Positions 11,547 to 18,969 of a DNA stretch of 64,000 nucleotides are shown here, piece after piece. Below the pieces are notes generated by a model. That model saw only the letters and a list, made by a program, of their open reading frames with translations. It was not told where the DNA came from and searched no databases. Both the position numbers and the translations under genes were made by a program. The number at the start of each line of letters is the position of its first letter. The stretch's first letter is position 1. Origin of the DNA: Streptomyces sp. P9-A4 (GTDB lineage Bacteria; Actinomycetota; Actinomycetes; Streptomycetales; Streptomycetaceae); the NCBI RefSeq assembly GCF_036634195.1, contig NZ_JAZIFY010000001.1, positions 6,644,501 to 6,708,500 of the forward strand, read 5' to 3'.

Positions 11547-12911
11547 GTGGACGCGAGCGACGAAGGCGGGCGCGAGGAGGCGGGAGACCCGACACCGTCC
11601 GAGGACGGGCGGGCGGGGCCGCGACGGTGGCGCACCGTCCTGGAGTCCGTCGTGCCGACGGGCCCTCCGCCCGGTCCGTCGCGGCCGGAGTTCTGGCGGA
11701 GCCCGCTGCGGGGGCCGTGGCTGACCGCCGTGTTCGGACTGGTCCTGCTCGTCGGCGTGACGGTCCTGTTCGTGACGGGACTCCTGTCGTACGCCGCGTA
11801 CAACCCGGATCTCGCGGCGGTCAACGACCAGACGCCCGACAAAGGGTGGCTCGGCTTCTACCTCTTCTCCTGGCCGACCTCGCCGTACTGGCTGTATCGG
11901 CTCACGCAGGGCGTGCACGTCGTCCTGGGCGTCGTGCTGGTGCCCGTACTCCTGGCCAAGCTGTGGTCCGTCATCCCGAAGCTGTTCGCGTGGCCGCCGG
12001 TGCGGTCGCCCGGCCACGCGCTCGAACGGCTGTCGCTGCTGCTCCTGGTCGGCGGGGCCGGCTTCGAGTTCGTCACCGGCATCCTCAACATCCAGCTGCA
12101 CTACATCTTCCCGGGCTCCTTCTACGTCCTGCACTTCTTCGGCGCCTGGGTGTTCATCGGCGCGTTCGTGGTGCACGTGACGCTGAGGCTGCCGCGAGCA
12201 CTCCGGGCCGTGCGGGCCGGGCACGCGGCGCGGCCCGCCGCCGGGAGTGAGGAGGCGGCGGGGCTGGTGTCGCCCCGGCCGGCCGAGCCGACCATCTCCC
12301 GGCGGGGTGCGGTCGGTCTGGTGGGCCTGGGGTCCCTGGCGCTGTTCGCGGTGACGGCCGGGCAGAGCGTGGGGGGCTGGTGGCGCAGGACCGCGCTGTT
12401 CGCCCCGCACGGCGGCCGGGAACCCGGATCGGGGCCGAACGGCTTCCAGATCAACAAGACCGCGGGCTCGGTGGGCATCCGGGCGAGCGACGTCGGTCCG
12501 GCGTGGCGGCTCACCGTACGCGGCGCGGGCCGGCAGACCGTCCTGACCCGGGAGGCGCTGCTCGCCATGCCGCAGCACGAGGCGGCGCTGCCGATCGCCT
12601 GCGTGGAGGGGTGGTCCACCCCGGACCAGCTGTGGAGCGGGGTACGGCTGGTGGACCTCGCCGCCCTCGTCGGCCTCGACGGCGATCCGCCGGACGTACG
12701 GGTGGAGTCGGTCCAGCGCGGGGGCCCGTTCAGCGTGGCCGCCCTGCGCGACAACCAGGTGCGGGACCACCGCTCGCTGCTCGCCGTTCGCGTCAACGGC
12801 GCCGACCTCTCCCACGACCACGGCTACCCGGCCCGGGTCATCGTCCCCGGCGCTCCCGGCGTCCTCAACACCAAGTGGGTCACCCGCCTCACCTTCGGGG
12901 AGCGGCCGTGA
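11547..12911 (+). CDS. Membrane cytochrome b / molybdopterin oxidoreductase fusion
   Basis: A 454-aa fusion of two redox modules. Residues about 55-225 are a four-helix b-type cytochrome-like membrane domain with candidate haem histidines at 124, 185, 196 and 210. Residues about 250-270 (ISRRGAVGLVGLGSLALF) form a twin-arginine-like start and another helix. Residues about 300-450 are a sulfite-oxidase/YedY-type molybdopterin domain with the conserved metal-ligand cysteine Cys352 in PIACVEGW. It probably passes electrons between an extracytoplasmic substrate and the membrane pool. GTG at 11547 was chosen over GTG at 11532 because GCGGAGG lies 6 nt upstream. It overlaps the next gene by 4 bp. 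Confidence 0.85.
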   Translation: MDASDEGGREEAGDPTPSEDGRAGPRRWRTVLESVVPTGPPPGPSRPEFWRSPLRGPWLTAVFGLVLLVGVTVLFVTGLLSYAAYNPDLAAVNDQTPDKGWLGFYLFSWPTSPYWLYRLTQGVHVVLGVVLVPVLLAKLWSVIPKLFAWPPVRSPGHALERLSLLLLVGGAGFEFVTGILNIQLHYIFPGSFYVLHFFGAWVFIGAFVVHVTLRLPRALRAVRAGHAARPAAGSEEAAGLVSPRPAEPTISRRGAVGLVGLGSLALFAVTAGQSVGGWWRRTALFAPHGGREPGSGPNGFQINKTAGSVGIRASDVGPAWRLTVRGAGRQTVLTREALLAMPQHEAALPIACVEGWSTPDQLWSGVRLVDLAALVGLDGDPPDVRVESVQRGGPFSVAALRDNQVRDHRSLLAVRVNGADLSHDHGYPARVIVPGAPGVLNTKWVTRLTFGERP

Positions 12912-13450
12912 GCGGGGTCCGCCGGAGGGAGGAGGACACACCGCTGCACCTGCTGCTGGTGCTCGCCTCCTTCGCGCTGGCCGCCTACGCGGGCGTACGT
13001 CTACTGAAAGGCGACACGCTGGGGGTGACCCTCTGGTTCGTCGGCGCCGCCCTCCTGCACGATCTGGTCCTGCTGCCGCTGTACGCGGTGACCGACCGTG
13101 CCGCGCAGCTGCTGTTCCCGCCCCGGGGGGACGGGGACAGCGGGTCGCGAGGGGAGCGGGGCGATGGCTGGAGAAGGGCGCGGTTCGGCGTCAACCATGT
13201 CCGTGTGCCCGCCTTCCTCTCGGGTCTGATGCTCCTCGTCTGGTGGCCGCTCGTCTTCCGGCAGGTCGGCCACTACACGGCGGCGACGGGGCTCCCGGCG
13301 GACGTGTTCCTGGGGAGATGGCTGCTCTTCACGGCGGCGCTGTTCATCGCCTCGGCGGCGGTCCTGCTGATTCCCCGGATTCCTCGGCCCCGGCTCCCCC
13401 GGCTCCGACGGCCCCGATTCCGTCGACCAGGGCGTCGAGCCCGCGCTTGA
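12908..13450 (+). CDS. Small multi-spanning membrane protein
   Basis: A 180-aa protein with about four hydrophobic segments (residues 12-30, 38-60, 95-112, 127-147) and a very arginine-rich C-terminal tail. GTG at 12908 overlaps the stop of the cytochrome/molybdopterin gene (GTGA), so the two are coupled and the product probably belongs to the same membrane complex. The 3' end overlaps the convergent TetR gene by about 107 bp. No known family recognised. Confidence 0.75.
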   Translation: MSGVRRREEDTPLHLLLVLASFALAAYAGVRLLKGDTLGVTLWFVGAALLHDLVLLPLYAVTDRAAQLLFPPRGDGDSGSRGERGDGWRRARFGVNHVRVPAFLSGLMLLVWWPLVFRQVGHYTAATGLPADVFLGRWLLFTAALFIASAAVLLIPRIPRPRLPRLRRPRFRRPGRRARA

Positions 13451-13973
13451 TGCGGTCCACGTCCCAGCCCCGGTCCGTGCGCTGGAAGTCGAACAGGCCG
13501 GGTGTGTACGCCATGAGGAGCAGATCGGCCAGATAGGCGGTGTCCGCGTCCGGCGCGAGTTCCGCGACCATCCCGACGACCTGTTCGTGGTGCCTGCGGA
13601 ACGGGGCACTGCGATAGCGCCCGGCCGGGACGCTCGCCTCCGCCAGGAGCAGCAGCTCACGGTTGTCCTCGACGAGGTCGGCCATGCCGTGCAGAAAGGC
13701 CCGCAGCCGCTCGCGCGCCGAAGGCGACCCGTCCTCCGCCTGGCGGGCGAACTCCTCCTGGAAGCGGCTCTCGTTGTCCTCGATGAGCGCGTAGACGAGC
13801 CCGGCCCTGTTGTGGAAGCGGCGGTAGACCGTACCGACGCCCACCCCGGCGTCCTTCGCCACGGCGTCCAGGGAGAGTGCGGCGAAGCCGTCGGCCGCGA
13901 GCCGGCGCCGGGCGGCGTCGAGGATGCGGAGGCGATTGCGGGCGGCGTCGGCGCGCTCGGTGGGGGCGGTCAT
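13344..13973 (-). CDS. TetR-family repressor
   Basis: A 209-aa regulator. Residues about 10-55 are a TetR DNA-binding domain (RLRILDAARRRLAADGFAAL, VAKDAGVGVGTVYRRFHNRA); the rest is an all-helical ligand domain (LADLLLMAYTPGLFDF). ATG at 13973 is used because the open frame continues upstream only through non-protein-like sequence. It is divergent from the MarR-like gene at 14133, and the gap holds three matching inverted repeats that are likely its operators. Its 3' end overlaps the convergent membrane-protein gene. Confidence 0.9.
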   Translation of the reverse strand: MTAPTERADAARNRLRILDAARRRLAADGFAALSLDAVAKDAGVGVGTVYRRFHNRAGLVYALIEDNESRFQEEFARQAEDGSPSARERLRAFLHGMADLVEDNRELLLLAEASVPAGRYRSAPFRRHHEQVVGMVAELAPDADTAYLADLLLMAYTPGLFDFQRTDRGWDVDRIKRGLDALVDGIGAVGAGGAGAEESGESAGPPPRR

Positions 13974-13996
13974 GCGGAGCAGCGTAGCGGACGTAG

Positions 13997-14076
13997 CGGA
14001 GGAGTCTCCGGTTACGCCTTGAAAATCGGAGAGTCCTCCGCTTATGGTTGCGGCATGCCAACCGGAGGGTTCTCCG
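13997..14076. promoter_or_regulatory. Three CGGAG-N4-CTCCG inverted repeats, likely TetR operators
   Basis: Three 14-bp sites with identical arms: CGGAGGAGTCTCCG (13997-14010), CGGAGAGTCCTCCG (14027-14040) and CGGAGGGTTCTCCG (14063-14076). Their centres are 30 and 36 bp apart, about three helical turns or slightly more. They fill the space between the divergent TetR gene (start 13973) and MarR-like gene (start 14133), covering both promoters. Confidence 0.8.
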
Positions 14077-14132
14077 CTTGTTGGCCGGAGCTTCCCGAGC
14101 GCACCGCGATCGCACCCAAGGAGATCCACGCC

Positions 14133-14564
14133 ATGGCCGACACCACCCCCTCCGCCCCGCTCCTCAACGGTCAGCTGATCGGCATCGCCTACCACGCCAT
14201 CGCCGCCGTGCGGGACCGGATCCTCGCCGACTCCGGGCTGACCTTCCCTCAGTCCGTCGCGCTCAAGGCCGTCGTCGACGGGCTCGACCGCTCCGATGCC
14301 GTCGACCGTCTGACCGCGACGCTCAAGATCACCGAGTCGGAGGCCGGCGCCCTGCTCGCCGCACTCGCCGAAGCCGGGCTGACCGACGGCGCCCGAACCA
14401 CCCCCACGGAGAAGGGGGAGACGCTGCACCGGGGCTTCACGGACGAGGTGGCCGGGCTCACCGAGCGGCTCTACGGCGACCTTCCGGCCGCCGACCGCGA
14501 GATCGCCGCCCGCGCCCTCGCCCACGTCACGGCGAGGGCGAACGCTGAACTCGCCACCCGGTAG
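14133..14564 (+). CDS. MarR-like winged-helix protein
   Basis: A 143-aa protein with a winged-helix look: ALKAVVDGLDRSDAVDRLTA, then a recognition-helix-like segment (ITESEAGALLAALAEAG) and a short wing (TPTEKGETLH). ATG at 14133 has a strong AAGGAG ribosome site 8 nt upstream. It is divergent from the TetR gene and probably repressed by it. The 3' end overlaps the GT87 gene on the other strand by about 38 bp. Known TetR/MarR-type pairs often respond to small lipophilic compounds; the effector here is unknown. Confidence 0.75.
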   Translation: MADTTPSAPLLNGQLIGIAYHAIAAVRDRILADSGLTFPQSVALKAVVDGLDRSDAVDRLTATLKITESEAGALLAALAEAGLTDGARTTPTEKGETLHRGFTDEVAGLTERLYGDLPAADREIAARALAHVTARANAELATR

Positions 14565-16065
14565 GCGAGGTCTGCCACCGCCGGGCCGCCGGGCCCAGCA
14601 GCACCACGAGCGCCGCGATGCCGTACGCGGTCGCGCTCAGCGCCGACTGGTAGCCGTACTCGGGCCCGAGGACGTACACCGCCTCGCCCGCGAGTGCGAC
14701 GCCCAGCCACTCCCGCCGCCCGTCCAGCGCGACGAGCGCCACCAGGAGCAGCGCGTACCAGGAGTAGCCGGGTGTGAGGAGCACGAAGGCCCAGCCGGTG
14801 ACCAGGAGCGCCCCGCTCCACGGGCGCCGAGGATCGCCGCGCCACATCACCGACAGGGACACCGCTGCCATCACGGCGAGCAGCACCGGGAACGCCCAGC
14901 TGTCGGGCAGGACCAGCCGGAGCAGGGCGTAGCGGGAGCCGGCCGACGGGTCGTCGTAGCCCTCCTCGTCCACGTATCCGCCGAGGTAGCCGAAGACGGA
15001 GTCGTGCGAGAGGAGGACGTAGGGGACGTACGAGAGTCCGGTGAAGACCACGGCCGGCAGCAGGACGGCGGCGGCGTCGCGCACCCGGCGCACCCCGGAC
15101 AGCGCACCGGGCAGGACGACCGCGGGCATCAGCTTGGTGGCGACGGCGGCACCCAGGACGAGGCCGCCGGCGGCAAGGCGGCGGGTGCCGTGCGGCGCTC
15201 CGAGGGGTACGCCACCGTCGAGGCGTACGTCTGCGGCGGTCCGACGGCCGTTCGTACGGCCGGTGGCGACGAGTCCGAGCCCGATCACGGCGAGCAGCGC
15301 CCCGAGTACGTCCACGTGCGCGTTGTTCACGGCCTCGATCGGCACCACCGGGCACCACGCCCAGGCCGCGGCCCGGCGCGGATCCGTTCCCCGGCGGCGC
15401 AGGATCAGCAGCAGCGCCCAGGTCGTGGCGAGCGCGACCAGCCCGGCGGCGATCTGCAGCGGCTTGTGCCGGGCTCCCTCCGGGGACAGCCGGTCGACGG
15501 CTACGAAGTACACCTCGGCGACGGGCGGGTAGATCGTGTGCACCGAGGGCCGGTTGATCCTCGTGCAGTGCGGTTCCGGACCGGGGGAGGGGACCGCGAC
15601 CAGGTCTCGGCCCGCGCAGGCGGCCCCCGTGGGGAACAGCCACGCGTCGCGCAGCCCGCTCAGCTCAGGATCCCTGGGGGCGTGGTCGTACGGGGGGACG
15701 CCGGCCGACTGGACGCGGCCGTCCCAGGCGTACCGGTACGAGTCCGTGCTCGTCCGGGGCGGAGCCACGAGCCCCGTCACCGTCACCGCGACCGCCCCGG
15801 CCACGAGCAGCGGAACGACGTGCGCGGCCGGAACCCGCCACAGCCCGAGCAGGGCTACGACGAACAGGGCCCAGCAGACCGCGTACCGGCCGAACAGCCC
15901 GGAAGGATCGATGACATGACCGTCGTACCGGACGGTGACGAGGAGGGCGGCAGCGAGGGCGGCGATGACGAGGGCGGTGAGGACCGTGGCGGTGCGGCCG
16001 GTGTGCTGGTTCACCTCGGCAGCGTTCCAGGAACGGGCCCCGAACCATGGATCCCGGAGCCGCAT
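14527..16065 (-). CDS. GT87-like membrane mannosyltransferase
   Basis: A 512-aa polytopic membrane protein of the GT-C fold (glycosyltransferase family 87 / polyprenol-phosphate-mannose-dependent type). An early extracytoplasmic loop contains DSYRYAWDGRVQSAGVPPY, the typical acidic first loop (D/E-rich, YxYxWDGR) of this class, and a second conserved part reads HTIYPPVAEVYF. About ten membrane spans follow. The likely job is to add a sugar from a lipid carrier to a cell-envelope glycan. ATG at 16065 is the first reasonable start, without a strong ribosome site. It lies downstream of the GT2/DUF2064/methyltransferase operon on the same strand. Confidence 0.82.
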   Translation of the reverse strand: MRLRDPWFGARSWNAAEVNQHTGRTATVLTALVIAALAAALLVTVRYDGHVIDPSGLFGRYAVCWALFVVALLGLWRVPAAHVVPLLVAGAVAVTVTGLVAPPRTSTDSYRYAWDGRVQSAGVPPYDHAPRDPELSGLRDAWLFPTGAACAGRDLVAVPSPGPEPHCTRINRPSVHTIYPPVAEVYFVAVDRLSPEGARHKPLQIAAGLVALATTWALLLILRRRGTDPRRAAAWAWCPVVPIEAVNNAHVDVLGALLAVIGLGLVATGRTNGRRTAADVRLDGGVPLGAPHGTRRLAAGGLVLGAAVATKLMPAVVLPGALSGVRRVRDAAAVLLPAVVFTGLSYVPYVLLSHDSVFGYLGGYVDEEGYDDPSAGSRYALLRLVLPDSWAFPVLLAVMAAVSLSVMWRGDPRRPWSGALLVTGWAFVLLTPGYSWYALLLVALVALDGRREWLGVALAGEAVYVLGPEYGYQSALSATAYGIAALVVLLGPAARRWQTSPTGWRVQRSPSP

Positions 16066-16083
16066 GTCCGCATTCCGTAAGAG

Positions 16084-16335
16084 ATGGCCGGACGGCCCCC
16101 GCGCGGTGTGGCGCGGGCGGCGCTGGTCGTCGCCGGTTCGCTGACGGTGGTGGCCCTGCCGGGCCTCCTGCGCCCCGGCGGCGTGGAGGACCCGACCGTG
16201 CCGCCGCTGGACCACTCCCGGAACTGGCTGCTGGCGATGGCGGCCGTCGGGGTGACGGCGACCGGGTACGCGGGGGCGCGGGTGCGTTGGGCCGGGCGGT
16301 CCGGGCGGGCCGGGTCGGGTGGGCGGCGGAGCTGA
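16084..16335 (+). CDS. Small two-span membrane protein
   Basis: An 83-aa product with two hydrophobic stretches (ARAALVVAGSLTVVALPGLL; NWLLAMAAVGVTATGYAGA) and a basic glycine-rich tail. ATG at 16084 follows AAGAG. It is divergent from the GT87 gene, with starts only 18 bp apart. Coding potential is plausible but no homolog is recognised. Confidence 0.45.
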   Translation: MAGRPPRGVARAALVVAGSLTVVALPGLLRPGGVEDPTVPPLDHSRNWLLAMAAVGVTATGYAGARVRWAGRSGRAGSGGRRS

Positions 16336-16342
16336 GAGGGGG

Positions 16343-16402
16343 CGGGGCGGGAGTCGGTTGACCGCCGGTCCCGCCCTCCCGCCCTCCCGCCCTCCCGCCC
16401 GA
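16343..16402. terminator. GC-rich inverted repeat and CGCCCTCC repeats
   Basis: Between the small membrane-protein gene and the convergent methyltransferase gene. GGGGCGGGA can pair with TCCCGCCC about 16 nt further on, and the right arm runs into about four tandem copies of CGCCCTCC. It is the only structure in this short gap, so I call it a likely terminator. Confidence 0.4.
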
Positions 16403-16405
16403 CCC

Positions 16406-17062
16406 TCAGCGCCGCAGGCCGACGAAGGCGCGGCCCGCCGACTGCCAGGTCAGGGATCGGGTCCAGCCCGCCCCGGCGGCACCGGCGCACAGGGCTCGGG
16501 CCCCGAGCCGCGCCCACCGGAAGGGCGCGCCCCGGCCGCCCCGCCCGTCGTCCACGTGGACCTCGACGCGCTCGTCGACATCCTCCGCGGCCACCTCGAC
16601 CAGCAGAGAACCGTCCGGCGCCGCGAGCCGCGTCGCACGGCGGAGGAGCGCGGCCGGGTCGCCTCCGATGCCGATGTTCCCGTCGATGAGCAGCACGGTG
16701 CCCCAACGGCCCTCACGGGGCAGCGGGTCGAACACCGAGCGGCACAGGGCGCTGCCCCCGGCCCGTACCGTACGGTCCACCGCCTCCGGGGTGATGTCCA
16801 CGCCCAGCGCCCGGTGCCCCCGGGCGGCGAGCGCGGCGACCAGCCGGCCCGGTCCGCAGCCGACGTCCAGCACCGGCCCCGTACAGCGGTCCAGGACGGT
16901 GACGTCCGCCGCGTCGGGTTCGCCGCACCACCGCTCCACCTCCAGCGGCAGCAACCAGCCGTCCTCCCGCCGCAGATAGAGCGGCCCCCGGCCGGTGCGG
17001 AGCGCCGCCGTGTACGGATCGGCCCGCCAGGCGACGGCGGGCTCGGCCAGCTGGGCGGTCAC
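16406..17062 (-). CDS. Class I SAM-dependent methyltransferase
   Basis: A 218-aa methyltransferase. The SAM motif I is clear (VLDVGCGPGRLVAALAARG, about residues 68-86), followed by LGVDITPEAVDRTV. The acceptor is unknown. The GTG at 17062 overlaps the DUF2064 stop by 4 bp, so it is the third gene of a coupled GT2-DUF2064-methyltransferase operon. That context suggests a modified sugar or glycolipid as substrate. Confidence 0.85.
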   Translation of the reverse strand: MTAQLAEPAVAWRADPYTAALRTGRGPLYLRREDGWLLPLEVERWCGEPDAADVTVLDRCTGPVLDVGCGPGRLVAALAARGHRALGVDITPEAVDRTVRAGGSALCRSVFDPLPREGRWGTVLLIDGNIGIGGDPAALLRRATRLAAPDGSLLVEVAAEDVDERVEVHVDDGRGGRGAPFRWARLGARALCAGAAGAGWTRSLTWQSAGRAFVGLRR

Positions 17063-17769
17063 CGCGCCACCGCGCACATGCCTTCGTACAGGGCGGCGAA
17101 GCGGGTGTCCGGCGAGGCGGCGGCGACCCGCGCCGCGTCGGCCGGCTCGTCCACGTCGCACAGCTCGGGCAGATCCCGTACGGCGCGCCCGGAGGCGACG
17201 AGCCGTCGGCGTTGCTCCCGCCCGGTGTGGCTCACGGACATGGGGACGCCGAGGAGCAGTTCCGGGTCGGGTTCGGCCAGTCCGAGCGCCCAGAACCCGC
17301 CGTCCTCGGCGGGGCCGAACCAGGCGTCGGTCCCGCCGAAGTCGAGCCCCCGGGCGAGGAGACCGGGGGTGACCTGCGGGGTGTCCATGCCGATGAGCAG
17401 GGCCGGTCCCTCGGCCTGCGCGAAGGCGGCGGCGAGCCGGACATCGAGTGCGCCGGGGCACTGCGGAACGACCTCGATGCCCTCGGGCACCCAGGGCCCC
17501 GGCAGTCCTTCGAGGACCAGCACACGGCGTGCGGCCGGGGTGGCGCGCACGGCCGCGAGGGTGTCCTCAAGGGCGGCGCGGGCCAGCTCGGCGGCCTGCT
17601 CCGGCGCGAATCGCGGGGTGAGGCGCGTCTTGACCCGTCCGGCGACGGGCGCCTTGGCGATGACGAGGAGCGTGCCCACGGGGACGGTGGTCGTGGGGAC
17701 GGTGCTGACGCGGGCGGTGGTCACGGGAGCGGTGCTCGCGGGGAAACCGGTTGTGGGGACGGTGCTCAT
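17059..17769 (-). CDS. DUF2064 / TIGR04282-type glycosyltransferase-like protein
   Basis: A 236-aa protein with the DUF2064 signature LLVIAKAPVAGRVKTRLTPR (residues about 34-53) and LLIGMDTPQVTP, a GT-A nucleotide-sugar-transferase fold whose reaction is not established. The first 30 residues are a low-complexity Thr/Val/Pro repeat that the family normally lacks; the true start might be at a later codon, for example the GTG before GTLLVIAKAP. It is coupled by 4-bp overlaps to the GT2 gene before it and the methyltransferase after it. Confidence 0.83.
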   Translation of the reverse strand: MSTVPTTGFPASTAPVTTARVSTVPTTTVPVGTLLVIAKAPVAGRVKTRLTPRFAPEQAAELARAALEDTLAAVRATPAARRVLVLEGLPGPWVPEGIEVVPQCPGALDVRLAAAFAQAEGPALLIGMDTPQVTPGLLARGLDFGGTDAWFGPAEDGGFWALGLAEPDPELLLGVPMSVSHTGREQRRRLVASGRAVRDLPELCDVDEPADAARVAAASPDTRFAALYEGMCAVAR

Positions 17770-18491
17770 ACGGCGACCTCCCCGGCGGCGCGAGACCGCT
17801 CCGCCGGCGGTTCGGCCAGCACCCGGCGCATGTCCCTCACGGCGTGCCAGGTGCCCCGCCAGGTGCCGGTGACCTTGGACTTCCCCGAGCGCGGCAGATA
17901 GGGCACGTCCGTCTCGGCGACCCGCCAGCCCTCGTCCGCGGCCCGGACGACCATCTGGAGCGGGTAGCCGCTGCGCCGGTCCGTCAGGCCGAGGCCGAGC
18001 AGGGCCTCACGCCGTGCCACCCGCATCGGGCCGAGGTCGTGCAGTCGTACGCCGGTGCGGCGGCGCAGCATGCGCGCGAGGACGACGTTCCCGGCGCGGG
18101 CGTGCGCCGGCCACGCGCCGCGGCCCTGCGGGCGGCGGCGGCCGAGGAGCAGGTCGGCCTCGCCCGCCTCGACGCGCGCGGCCATCGGGGCGAGCAGCCC
18201 GGGGTCCATGGAGGCGTCGCAGTCGCAGAAGCAGACCAGGTCGGCGCGGGCCGCGAGCAGCCCGGCGTGGCAGGCCGCGCCGAAACCGCGTCGGCTCTCG
18301 TGGACGACGGTCGCGCCGAGTTCGCGGGCGATCCCGGCGGAGCCGTCCGTCGAGCCGTTGTCGACGACGATGGCGCGCCAACCGGCGGGCACCCGCGCCA
18401 GCACCCAGGGGAGTGCCTCGGCCTCGTCGAGGCACGGCAGTACGACGTCCGCGCGGGGCGGTGCGCAAGCAGAAGAAGTCACCCTCCACAC
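17766..18491 (-). CDS. Family 2 glycosyltransferase
   Basis: A roughly 241-aa cytoplasmic GT2 enzyme, DPM1/dolichyl-phosphate-mannose-synthase-like. Nucleotide-sugar binding is shown by DVVLPCLDEAEALPWV and IVVDNGSTDGSAG; the metal-binding DxD-type motif is CFCDCDASMDPG. The start is either GTG at 18491 or GTG at 18482; neither has ideal ribosome-site spacing. It probably supplies lipid-linked sugar, which the GT87 enzyme encoded nearby could use. Divergent from the response-regulator remnant. Confidence 0.85.
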   Translation of the reverse strand: MWRVTSSACAPPRADVVLPCLDEAEALPWVLARVPAGWRAIVVDNGSTDGSAGIARELGATVVHESRRGFGAACHAGLLAARADLVCFCDCDASMDPGLLAPMAARVEAGEADLLLGRRRPQGRGAWPAHARAGNVVLARMLRRRTGVRLHDLGPMRVARREALLGLGLTDRRSGYPLQMVVRAADEGWRVAETDVPYLPRSGKSKVTGTWRGTWHAVRDMRRVLAEPPAERSRAAGEVAV

Positions 18492-18606
18492 CGTAGGAAT
18501 CCGGAACGGGGAAAAGGGGCTTCGAGACCTTACGAAACGCGGACGCCCTCCTGGCGGGTGGAAGAGTCCGCCGCTGGTGGGCCCGGACGGGTGACACTCT
18601 GGGGCC

Positions 18607-18966
18607 ATGGCGGTGAGCGATGCGGAGAGCGGGCACCAGGGGCACGACCGCGTGAGCGGGAGCGGTGCGGGCGGTGCGGGCGGTTCCCACGCGACCGGCG
18701 CCCCGGCGGCGCGGGTGCTGGTCGTCAACGACGATCCGACCGTCTCGGAGGTCGTGGCCGGCTATCTGGACCGCGCCGGGTTCGTCGTACGGCTCGCGGC
18801 CGACGGTCCGGCCGCGCTGCGCGCCGCCGAGGAAGCCCGGCCCGACCTCGTGGTCCTCGGCCTGATGCTGCCCGGCATGGACGGCCTGGAGGTCTGCCGG
18901 CGGCTGCGGGCCCGGGAGGACGGCGGACGGCCCGTCCCGGTCATCATGCTCGCGGGCCGGGGGCGG
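18607..18966 (+). pseudogene. Truncated response regulator without phospho-acceptor Asp
   Basis: A receiver-domain remnant. Residues about 36-115 match an OmpR-type receiver (VLVVNDDPTVSEVVAGYLDRAG; LMLPGMDGLEVCRRLRA), but three essentials are lost. The phosphorylation site is GGC (Gly85, 18859-18861) instead of GAC (Asp) in VVLGLMLPG. The conserved Thr of MLTA is Ala in IMLAG. The sequence stops matching at about 18966, removing the last helix and the whole DNA-binding domain. The frame stays open further only as the antisense of the epimerase gene. No sensor kinase gene is nearby. Confidence 0.75.
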
Positions 18967-18969
18967 GGC

